From assembly GCA_052244495.1 (NCBI GenBank), contig JBQPXH010000001.1: a DNA stretch of 64,000 nucleotides, one strand, 5' to 3'. Below, piece by piece: positions 45,701-51,746 of this stretch. The position numbers and the translations under genes were made by a program. How positions within the stretch are numbered: the stretch's first letter is position 1; the number at the start of each line of letters is the position of its first letter. This stretch comes from Cereibacter_A sp052244495. Its GTDB lineage: Bacteria > Pseudomonadota > Alphaproteobacteria > Rhodobacterales > Rhodobacteraceae. The notes beneath the pieces are model-generated. The model did no database searches, was not told the origin of the DNA, and saw only the letters and a program-made list of their open reading frames with translations.

Positions 45701-46265
45701 ACGGCGCGAGCAGGGCGAGCCGCCGGAGATCCTGGACACTCTGGCGCAGCGCATCCGGGCGCTGGCGAACACCCACAACCTGCTGACCTCCGAGAACTGG
45801 GCCTCGACGGCGCTGCGCGACATTCTCGCCCTCGAACTGTTGAACGTCTACGGCGAGGAGAGGGTGACGCTGCGCGGTCCCGACATGCGTCTCAACGCCC
45901 GTGCCACCCTGAGCCTCGGGATGGTCGTTCACGAGCTTGCGACCAACGCCTCGAAATACGGGGCCTTCTCGCGCCCCGAGGGTCGAGTGTCCGTCCGCTG
46001 GTCCCGCGTGGATGAGGGTGAGGGCGAGGAATTCCGGCTGGTGTGGCAGGAGAGCGGCGGTCCGCCGGTAAATTCGCCGTCCCGGGAAGGATTCGGCACG
46101 CAACTCATGCGCTCCATGGTAGAGGGCTCCTTCTACGGCAGCATCCACAGTCACTGGGAACCGGCTGGACTGCGTCTCGTTGTGGCCCTGCCCTGGAATG
46201 CAGCAACCGAAGTGGACTATGACAGTGACCTGGACCCCCTCCGCCATGCGGATCCTCTACCTTGA
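42768..46265 (+). CDS. CheB-CheR-PAS-HWE histidine kinase fusion
   Basis: 1165-residue multidomain signalling protein. In order: CheB methylesterase (about 14-195; GIGASAGG with S24, VQHLDPEH with H51, GTGSDGSNG with D143); CheR methyltransferase (about 210-470; VTSFFRDPGAFEAL, GCSTGQEAYTVAMV); a glutamate-rich coiled coil of repeated NEEL units (about 640-705); two PAS domains (about 710-825 and 835-950); and a C-terminal HWE-type kinase with phospho-accepting H962 in ELQHRVKNML, N-box VVHELATNASKYGA and WQESGG. There is no membrane segment, so it is probably cytoplasmic. The ATG at 42768 is the first plausible start. Overlaps the response regulator gene. Confidence 0.93.
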   Translation: MTEMLSAAESRAGGDLILLGIGASAGGLEAFQSLLGALRPTDRFALVLVQHLDPEHESLLPELLSKRTRLPVQAITDGMQIEGGNVYLIPPAYSLDIRGRTLRLVPFEAPRGLRRPIDSFLHALAREHGARSAGVILSGTGSDGSNGVRAIKEAGGLVFAQDPKDARYDGMPRSAIGTGAVDLVLPASEMVGVLRDFHNRASGIAPTVESDAEFIEKVVRNVRYRTGHDFSGYKSGTLHRRITLRMSVLGLDEPGDYLRELVQNRSEADRLFRDLLINVTSFFRDPGAFEALARIAVPAILENKSRGDEVRIWVPGCSTGQEAYTVAMVMADAMARLDVRARLCVFGTDIDEEALAVARRAQYPNSIVSEIPPEFLERYFSPTRNGFEVRGELRDVVRFSSQSLVKDPPFSRLDLVTCRNLLIYFNHGLQELAQRVFHYALRPGGYLMLGPSETAKVEGEPFIDVVPEHRIYRRNEAVARSPDLPRGFRRIPVGGEPAHDAMPEQVFGIPYAAAEALLSRHVPSFLLVGPQDEVTRVGPGAERYVRLNPGTASLGIRSIILAELEQPLKRLLTACAIAGGGYRQTRVELGEADEVQDVTIGCETLPDGSRLVTFGTSAAPAEPDSRIVLDEAYVSQLEDELEEARRMVRTTVEELETSNEELKSSNEEMMSMNEELQSANEELSTTNEELQTKLAELAGANADLANFMSSTQIATVFLDRDLRLRNFTPEAATWFRFVEQDRGREITDIGARLDMRVVAEVSARVANGGEAEEVGMVSTDGKAEVIVRFAPYRSGATDRGGVVFSVFDVTAVTRYARAAEEASAQARASAEEIEELYLGSPGAMGLVDRDFRYLRANPKMIEFSGLSAGSIIGRSISEVHADVAGRMVASVRKVFETGEPVLRQVLRGSTTAEPEVPRVWEVDWYPVHRSDGVRAVGFNVTDVTRLLELQADLRRIMRELQHRVKNMLSNVIALVNRARREQGEPPEILDTLAQRIRALANTHNLLTSENWASTALRDILALELLNVYGEERVTLRGPDMRLNARATLSLGMVVHELATNASKYGAFSRPEGRVSVRWSRVDEGEGEEFRLVWQESGGPPVNSPSREGFGTQLMRSMVEGSFYGSIHSHWEPAGLRLVVALPWNAATEVDYDSDLDPLRHADPLP

Positions 46266-46593
46266 AGACGAGGCCATCATTGCGATGGAAACGGTGGAGA
46301 CGCTGCGAGAGATGGGGTTCGAGTTGATCGACATGGCCTATTCGTTGCCCGCGGCCGAGCGTTTCGTGGCCGAGGCCAAGCCCGACATCGCCCTGCTCGA
46401 CGTGAACCTGAGCCACGGGCGGACGTCGTTCGACCTCGGCAGCCGCCTTCTGGGAGAGGGAGTGCCGGTGGTCTTTGCCACCGGCTACGCCAGTTCGAGC
46501 CTGCCGGCGGATCCGCGGGCGACGGTGATCGAGAAGCCGGTGACGCCGGGTGCGCTGGAACGTGCGCTGAGCGCGGCTGCCGGCTGCCCCTGA
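46246..46593 (+). CDS. Single-domain response regulator
   Basis: 115-residue CheY-like receiver with no output domain. Acidic pocket E7-D8 (YLEDEAII), phosphoacceptor D52 (ALLDVNLSHG), threonine/alanine region VVFATGYAS and lysine K97 (VIEKPVTPG) are all present. The start used is the ATG at 46246, within the end of the kinase gene (20-base overlap); an ATG at 46219 would add nine residues and has a weak AGTGG before it. Overlap means it is the cognate partner of the upstream HWE kinase. As a stand-alone receiver it would act by protein contact or as a phosphate sink. Confidence 0.9.
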   Translation: MRILYLEDEAIIAMETVETLREMGFELIDMAYSLPAAERFVAEAKPDIALLDVNLSHGRTSFDLGSRLLGEGVPVVFATGYASSSLPADPRATVIEKPVTPGALERALSAAAGCP

Positions 46594-46607
46594 AGATCGA
46601 CGCCGCG

Positions 46608-46632
46608 GGAACAAGCCGCGGGGCATGACGTT
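46608..46632 (+). promoter_or_regulatory. GGAAC-N16-CGTT element, EcfG-type promoter candidate
   Basis: GGAAC at 46608-46612 and CGTT at 46629-46632 are separated by 16 bases, matching the consensus of alphaproteobacterial EcfG (general stress) promoters. It lies 44 bases upstream of the small gene at 46676, giving a leader of sensible length, and directly after the response regulator stop. I cannot tell from this window whether an EcfG sigma factor exists in the genome. Confidence 0.45.
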
Positions 46633-46675
46633 GACCTTGAATGGCGGGAGTACCCGCTGCATCGGAGGAGACGCC

Positions 46676-46807
46676 ATGTCGAGCGAGACCCTGACCTTTA
46701 GCCTTCTTGCAGCCACCGTGACGCTGGTGCTGATGGCGGTTGCCGCCTCGCGCCGGTCTGCCCGTCTCGCGCCTGCGACCGTACGGGCCCGCAAGCGGAG
46801 CCGCTGA
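46676..46807 (+). CDS. Small single-pass membrane protein
   Basis: 43-residue protein: a short N-terminus, one membrane helix (about 6-24, TFSLLAATVTLVLMAVAA), and a strongly basic tail (RRSARLAPATVRARKRSR) that should stay in the cytoplasm. A perfect GGAGGAG lies 5 bases before the ATG. Its stop overlaps the next start (TGATG). Family not recognised. Placement behind the GGAAC-N16-CGTT element suggests stress induction. Confidence 0.72.
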   Translation: MSSETLTFSLLAATVTLVLMAVAASRRSARLAPATVRARKRSR

Positions 46808-47061
46808 TGGATCGCCTGAGCATCATCCTCACGCTGATGACGGGGGCCGTCATCACCGGCGGCCTCGTCATCCTGTTCTTCAGCTTCGGCTGGTATGGGT
46901 GGATGCCCATCGCGATCAGCGCCGTGATCGGCATCGTGCTTTGCTGGCCCGCTGGCTGGATGATCTCGCGCCGGATCAAGCGCGAGGATCCTCAATGGGA
47001 CGAAACGCGTGTCGAGCGTGTCAACAACCCGATCCCCAAGCCGGACGCTCCCGAGGTCTGA
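46807..47061 (+). CDS. Small two-helix membrane protein
   Basis: 84-residue protein with two membrane helices (about 6-26, IILTLMTGAVITGGLVILFF, and 32-54, MPIAISAVIGIVLCWPAGWM) and a hydrophilic tail containing REDPQWDETRVERVNNPIPKP. Translationally coupled to the preceding 43-residue gene by a one-base overlap. Similar small proteins with an R-x-x-D-P-x-W-x-E tail occur in Rhodobacterales as conserved hypotheticals; role unknown, perhaps an envelope stress protein. Confidence 0.78.
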   Translation: MDRLSIILTLMTGAVITGGLVILFFSFGWYGWMPIAISAVIGIVLCWPAGWMISRRIKREDPQWDETRVERVNNPIPKPDAPEV

Positions 47062-47310
47062 CGTCTCCCTTGTGAGAGAAGCACCTTCGCGGCCCATGAC
47101 GCGGCGACAGGAGCGCCATTGCGCAGGGGCAGCGCAGCTGCCTTAGTGCGAGGAGCTACCGACGCCGCATACGTCGGGCAAGCGTCGCCTTGGGGTAAAT
47201 GCAGCCTGATCCGGGCGGCTTCTCGTTCTGGCGGACTCTATTGAAAGGCGCCGAGCGGCCAGGAAGCCGCTGCGCTTCGCCAGCGCGCCATGCCGACGGG
47301 TTCCTTCGCC

Positions 47311-48792
47311 TTACTCCAGCTCTTCAAGCAGTTCCCGGGCGGCCTTCAAATCCGCCCTGAACCTGGACCGCTCCTCCACCCGGCTTGCCTCGTCCGGCAG
47401 GCGCAGGATGTACGAGGGATGAACCGTCACGAAAAGCGGCGTGCCGTCATCCAGCCGCTCGACCGATCCGCGTCGCTTGAGGATCCCGGCCCCCGTCCCG
47501 GTGAGGGACGCGAGAGCGGTTGCGCCCATGGCCACGATCAGTTTCGGCCGGACGAGGTCGCGCTCGAGATCGAGCCACCAGCGGCAGGCCGTCACCTCTC
47601 CGGCGTCCGGCTTCTGGTGAATGCGCCGCTTGCCGCGTGGTGTGAACTTGAAGTGCTTCACCGCATTGGTGACATAGACCATGGACCGGTCGAGACCCGC
47701 GGCTTCGGCTTCCTCGTCGAAGACCTGACCGGCCGGCCCGACGAACGGGCGCCCCGCCAGATCCTCGCGGTCGCCCGGCTGTTCGCCCACCACCATCATC
47801 CGCGCGGCCGTCGTGCCCTCGCCGAAAACCACCTGCGTCGCGTTCGACCAGAGCGGGCAGCGTCGGCACTCGTCCGCTGCGGCCTTCGCCTCTGGAAGCG
47901 AGGCGGGCGGCCGGTTCCCGGCTTCATTCCCCGGCACGACGCCGCCCGCTGTCGGCGGCGGAGAGACCGCCCGACGCTGGCGTGCGATGGCGGCCGTGCG
48001 GGCAGGCGGCTCCGTGGGTGCCGCGGCCTGCATCTCCGCCGCGCGCCCTTCCGCTCCCCGGATCAGGCCCGGGATCAGCGACGCCTCGGGCAGGTTCTTC
48101 CAGTAGCGTTTCGGCATTTCGGATTGCATCGCCTTCACCATCAGCCGCGCCGGGTTGAAGATGCTGGCGTAGTACGTGCGCCAGAGCTCTTCCGTTCCAT
48201 CCTCGGGCGGCGCGGCCCGGCCTTCGGTCAGCGCGAAGTCGAGGCTGCCATCGGCGAAACGCGTCGTGATCTCGGGGGTCACGATGGCCCAGTCCATGTC
48301 GCCGAAGCGGCGGGCGAAGAAGGGGGCCGCCGCCTCCTCGACCGGGTGGTCGGGCTCGAACCAGGCGGCGAAGGCGCGGCGCGGACCCTCGGAGGGCAAT
48401 TCGCGGAAGCGCACGAAGGCGTGCATCTTGTGGATTTCGCGCCGGACCGTCTTCTCCTGCGCGAGAAGGCGGCCGAGTGCTGCATCGCTTCGGTCGCCCC
48501 AGCGCAGAGAGCCTTCCGCAAGGCGCAGCAGCAGCCCATAGGCGCGAGCGAACCGCTCCGGATCGGCATGGCAGAGGGCGGTCTCGAAACTGGCTACTGC
48601 CTCGCGCGGCAGGCGGATCTCGCGCATGGGCGTGGCCGTCGTCTCGGCAGGAAGCGACGCAAGAAGGTCCGCCTCGCCGTCGCCCATGCGCCAGACGACG
48701 CTTTCCGCGGCAACCCCTGCCTGAGCGAGCCGGCGCGCCTCGGCCCGCCACGCGGCCACCGTCCCCAGACGCGGCAGCACCACTTCGGGCAT
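47311..48792 (-). CDS. DUF4130 - UdgX fusion, uracil-DNA-binding repair protein
   Basis: 493-residue two-part protein. The N-terminal half (about 1-250) matches the DUF4130/TIGR03915 family found with radical SAM DNA-repair genes (RREIHKMHAFVRFRELP, MDWAIVTPEITTRFADGSLDFA). A proline/alanine-rich linker (about 255-305) leads to a UdgX-type uracil-DNA glycosylase domain: CRRCPLW, the GEQPGDREDLAGRPFVGPAG pocket, the diagnostic KRRIH at 388-392 (H392 is the residue that traps uracil-site DNA covalently in UdgX), and VTVHPSYILR. The start overlaps the radical SAM stop by one base. Second gene of the LexA-box operon. Confidence 0.92.
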   Translation of the reverse strand: MPEVVLPRLGTVAAWRAEARRLAQAGVAAESVVWRMGDGEADLLASLPAETTATPMREIRLPREAVASFETALCHADPERFARAYGLLLRLAEGSLRWGDRSDAALGRLLAQEKTVRREIHKMHAFVRFRELPSEGPRRAFAAWFEPDHPVEEAAAPFFARRFGDMDWAIVTPEITTRFADGSLDFALTEGRAAPPEDGTEELWRTYYASIFNPARLMVKAMQSEMPKRYWKNLPEASLIPGLIRGAEGRAAEMQAAAPTEPPARTAAIARQRRAVSPPPTAGGVVPGNEAGNRPPASLPEAKAAADECRRCPLWSNATQVVFGEGTTAARMMVVGEQPGDREDLAGRPFVGPAGQVFDEEAEAAGLDRSMVYVTNAVKHFKFTPRGKRRIHQKPDAGEVTACRWWLDLERDLVRPKLIVAMGATALASLTGTGAGILKRRGSVERLDDGTPLFVTVHPSYILRLPDEASRVEERSRFRADLKAARELLEELE

Positions 48793-50012
48793 CAGAAGAG
48801 GCTCAGCTGCTCGGGCGGCGCGGCAAAGCGGGCGCGGAGCCCCGCGTCGTCGAGGCCCTGCGGCCGCCAGCCCGGAAGCTGGATGAAGGGTCGGGCGTGC
48901 TTGAGGACGGCGCCCATCCCGAGGAGATGCTCGTAGCGCACGGCCGCATGCGCCCGCGCCGAGAGGATGCGCGCCACGGTCCTGGTGCCGAACCCCGGCA
49001 CGCGCAGCAGCATCTCGCGCGAGGCCCGGTTCACGTCCACCGGGAAGGCCTCGCGGTGGGCCAGCGCCCACGCAAGCTTCGGATCGACATCCAGATCGAG
49101 CATGCCCCTGTCGGCGATCTCGTCCACCTCGAAGCCGTAGAACCGCAGGAGCCAGTCCGCCTGATAGAGCCTGTGCTCGCGCAGGAGGGGCGGTCGCACC
49201 AGCGGCAGTGCCTTGGAGGCATCGGGAATGGGTGAGAAGGCGGAGTAATAGACGCGGCTGAGCCCGTAATTCGCATAGAGGGTCGAGGCATTGCCAAGGA
49301 TCGCGGCGTCGTCCGCTCCGTCCGCTCCCACGATCATCTGCGTGGACTGGCCGGCGGGCGCGAAGCGCGAAGGCCGCCGGCCGCGAAAGCTCGTCTCGCG
49401 CGAGGCTTCGCGCTTCAATCGCACCTCGGCCATGGCCTTCCGGATGCCGCGCGCGGACTTCTCGGGCGCGAAGCGGCCGAGGCCGGCTTCGGTCGGCAGT
49501 TCCACGTTGATCGAAAGACGGTCGGCAAAGAGGCCGGCCTGCTCGATCAGTTCCGGGGCCGCGTCGGGGATGGTCTTGAGATGGATGTAGCCGCGGAAAT
49601 TCTCGCGCTCGCGCAGGGTCCTCGCGATGCGCACCATGTCGGCCATCGTGTCATCGGGCGAGCGGATGATGCCGGAGGAGAGGAACAGCCCCTCGATGTA
49701 GTTGCGCCGGTAGAATTCCACCGTGAGCGAGACAACCTCCTCGACCGAGAAGCGCGCGCGTTCCACCTGCGACGACACGCGATTGACGCAATAGGCGCAG
49801 TCGAAGATGCAGAAATTGGTCATCAGGATCTTGAGGAGGCTGATGCAGCGCCCGTCCGGCGCGTAGGCGTGACAGATGCCGGTGCCGCCCGAGGAGCCGA
49901 GGCCCTTCCCGTCCTTCGAGTCCCGCCGCGCCCCGCCGCTCGAGGCACAGGAGGCGTCATACTTGGCCGCATCCGACAGGATCGCCAGCTTACGGGACAG
50001 GTCGCGTTTCAT
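48792..50012 (-). CDS. Putative DNA modification/repair radical SAM protein
   Basis: 406-residue protein of the TIGR03916 type. The radical SAM cluster motif is FCIFDCAYC (C68, C72, C75). The core (about 55-300) includes FLSSGIIRSPDDTMADMVRI and IHLKTIPDAAPELIEQ. A C-terminal helix-hairpin-helix (MLLRVPGFGTRTVARILSAR, about 335-355) suggests DNA binding, in line with action on DNA lesions or bases. Reaction unknown. The ATG at 50012 is preceded by a LexA box only two bases upstream, and the stop is coupled to the UdgX fusion gene. The N-terminal basic and glycine/serine-rich stretch (about 1-45) is normal for the family. Confidence 0.92.
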   Translation of the reverse strand: MKRDLSRKLAILSDAAKYDASCASSGGARRDSKDGKGLGSSGGTGICHAYAPDGRCISLLKILMTNFCIFDCAYCVNRVSSQVERARFSVEEVVSLTVEFYRRNYIEGLFLSSGIIRSPDDTMADMVRIARTLRERENFRGYIHLKTIPDAAPELIEQAGLFADRLSINVELPTEAGLGRFAPEKSARGIRKAMAEVRLKREASRETSFRGRRPSRFAPAGQSTQMIVGADGADDAAILGNASTLYANYGLSRVYYSAFSPIPDASKALPLVRPPLLREHRLYQADWLLRFYGFEVDEIADRGMLDLDVDPKLAWALAHREAFPVDVNRASREMLLRVPGFGTRTVARILSARAHAAVRYEHLLGMGAVLKHARPFIQLPGWRPQGLDDAGLRARFAAPPEQLSLF

Positions 50013-50014
50013 AT

Positions 50015-50029
50015 GTTCTTAATATGTTC
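50015..50029 (-). promoter_or_regulatory. LexA (SOS) box of the radical SAM-UdgX operon
   Basis: The plus strand reads GTTCTTAATATGTTC, which is GTTC-N7-GTTC, the direct-repeat operator of alphaproteobacterial LexA (read GAAC-N7-GAAC on the minus strand). It lies two bases upstream of the radical SAM start codon in an AT-rich island within GC-rich DNA. Bound LexA would cover the start region, so the operon should be induced by DNA damage. Confidence 0.8.
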
Positions 50030-50135
50030 CTATCGGATCCGTATCAAGCCCGCGCCGTGCCGATGACCGGAACGTGACTCCGCAAGGGCGGTTGGCGCTT
50101 CCCAACCCACCGGGAATGCACCGTTCGGGCGTTTG

Positions 50136-51149
50136 TCAGACGCTGCGCAGGTCGGGAACGGCAACCTCGCCGATGAGGCGCATGAGGTCGCCGAAATAGC
50201 CCTCGCTCCGGGCGGGACGGGTCGGATCGGAGGTCACGACGACTGTCGCCGCGAGATCGGGCAGCAGGCAGACGATCTGCCCGCCATATCCGCGGGCCAG
50301 CGCGATCCGTTCGGCTCCGGCGCGGCCGATGAACCAGCCATAGCCGTAGCCGAGCCCGGAGAAGGGCGAGCGTGTCCGAACCTCCAGCGACCGCCGCACC
50401 CAGTCCTCCGACAGCACCTGCCGCCCGTCCCAGCGTCCGCCGCGGCGCACCATTTCGCCGAAGCGCAGCAGGGCAAGCGGCGAAAGCGCCATCTCATTGC
50501 CGCCGAGGTAGTAGCCCTGCGGGTCGCGCGTCCAGGACGGGACGGTTATGGCCAGGGGCTCGCCGAGCCAGTCCCGCGCCATCGACAGCAGGCTCCGCCC
50601 GGTCGCCTCGGCCAGCACGGCGCCCAGCACGTGGAAGCTGCCGGTCGAATAGAGCATCCGGCCGCCCGGCTCGGCCACCATCGGCCGCGAAAGCGCATGC
50701 GCGACCCAGTTCGGGCTCGAGACCCAGGCGCCGTAATTGCCGCCGGAGGTACGCTCGAGTCCGGCGCGCATCGTCACGAGATCCTCGAGCGTGATCGCGC
50801 GCACGCGGGGATCGGCGTCGTCCGGGATGAGGCGCGGGGTGAGGCTGCCGATGGTGGCGTCAAGTCCCGGCACCTCGCCGCGGTCGAGCGCCGCGCCGAG
50901 GAGGGCCGCGACGATGGTCTTCGAGACCGACTTGATGTTGACCGCCCGGTCGGGCGCCGGCCCGCGCAGCGCCTCGGCCAGCAGCGTCTCGCCTTCCCGC
51001 GCGATGACAAGGGCGTGAAGCTGCTCGTAGGCTCTCGCGGCCTTGAGCGTGGTGGCGAGGCGAGGGCGTCGCGGTGCCTGCGCACGGACTATCATGGGAA
51101 GCGCGAGCGAGGCGCCGGCAGCGAGGAGGAAGCGGCGGGTGAGCGGCAT
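50136..51149 (-). CDS. Beta-lactamase-fold serine hydrolase, exported by Tat
   Basis: 337-residue class C beta-lactamase/PBP4-like hydrolase. The N-terminus has a twin-arginine signal (PLTRRFLLAAGASLALPMIV). The nucleophile motif is S-x-x-K in KSVSKTIVAALLG (near residue 75), with LLYSTGSFHVLGAVLAEATG supplying the Y-x-N/S-like motif near residue 170 and RGYGGQIVCLLPD resembling the third box. These proteins are usually esterases or D-aminopeptidases rather than true beta-lactamases. The start at 51149 is chosen because the Tat signal begins there. Divergent from marR. Confidence 0.88.
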   Translation of the reverse strand: MPLTRRFLLAAGASLALPMIVRAQAPRRPRLATTLKAARAYEQLHALVIAREGETLLAEALRGPAPDRAVNIKSVSKTIVAALLGAALDRGEVPGLDATIGSLTPRLIPDDADPRVRAITLEDLVTMRAGLERTSGGNYGAWVSSPNWVAHALSRPMVAEPGGRMLYSTGSFHVLGAVLAEATGRSLLSMARDWLGEPLAITVPSWTRDPQGYYLGGNEMALSPLALLRFGEMVRRGGRWDGRQVLSEDWVRRSLEVRTRSPFSGLGYGYGWFIGRAGAERIALARGYGGQIVCLLPDLAATVVVTSDPTRPARSEGYFGDLMRLIGEVAVPDLRSV

Positions 51150-51251
51150 GGAGGATCCTTCGGCTTCCCCGCGACATGGACCGGCTTCCGGCCGCATCAA
51201 CCGGGCCGACCGCTCACGATTTCGCGCGCGCAGCGGGCTCGCCTTGATTGG

Positions 51252-51267
51252 TAAGCATGCTTATAAT
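51252..51267 (+). promoter_or_regulatory. Palindrome overlapping the -10 of the marR-emrAB operon
   Basis: A perfect 12-base palindrome TAAGCATGCTTA (51252-51263) overlaps a consensus -10 TATAAT (51262-51267). A MarR dimer bound here would block RNA polymerase. The -10 is only 5 bases before the first in-frame ATG (51273), so the transcript may be leaderless or start at the ATG at 51279. No good -35 is visible at 17 bases. Confidence 0.65.
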
Positions 51268-51272
51268 ATGTC

Positions 51273-51746
51273 ATGCGCATGAAAACGGACACAGACAGAT
51301 TGGGACTCCTTCTTCACGACGCCACGCGCGCCATCCGCAAGCGGTTCGAGCGTCAGACCAGCCACCTGGGCCTTTCGACGGCGCAGTGGCGGCTTCTGGC
51401 GCAGCTTTCCCGGGAACCGAGGGCCACTCAGGCCCGGCTCGCCGATCTTCTCGACATCGAGCCGATCAGCGTCTCTCGCCTGATCGACCGGATGGAACTG
51501 GGCGGATGGGTACGTCGCGAGGCCGATCCTTGTGACCGCCGGGCGCGGCTCGTCGCGCCCACCGAGAAGACCCAGGCCGCCTATGCGACCATCAAGGCCA
51601 TTGCCGACGAGGTCTACGACGAAGCTCTCGAGGGGATCCCGGCGGACCGCCGCGGGGATCTCGTCTCGATGCTCCGGACCATCGTCACCAACCTCAACGA
51701 CGCGGAGGCGGAAGACCGCCACCCCTGCATCAAGGTCAGCCGATGA
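51273..51746 (+). CDS. MarR family transcriptional regulator
   Basis: 157-residue winged-helix repressor: helices LGLLLHDATRAIRKRFERQ, recognition segment LADLLDIEPISVSRLIDRMELGGWVRREADPCDRRARLV (the MarR wing with D-x-R) and a C-terminal dimer helix. It is the first gene of a three-gene operon with an EmrAB-type pump (ATGA overlap with emrA), so it is presumably the local repressor, relieved by a pump substrate. The start is the ATG at 51273; the ATG at 51279 is equally possible. Confidence 0.94.
   Translation: MRMKTDTDRLGLLLHDATRAIRKRFERQTSHLGLSTAQWRLLAQLSREPRATQARLADLLDIEPISVSRLIDRMELGGWVRREADPCDRRARLVAPTEKTQAAYATIKAIADEVYDEALEGIPADRRGDLVSMLRTIVTNLNDAEAEDRHPCIKVSR

Noticed and set aside
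42117..46247. A 1376-residue open frame on the minus strand across the LOV and kinase genes
   Set aside because: Same cause: a GC-driven shadow of the kinase frame, with no start signal or family match.
50136..51149. True class C beta-lactamase (antibiotic resistance)
   Set aside because: S-x-x-K is present but the YxN and KTG boxes are not canonical; a general esterase or peptidase is more likely.
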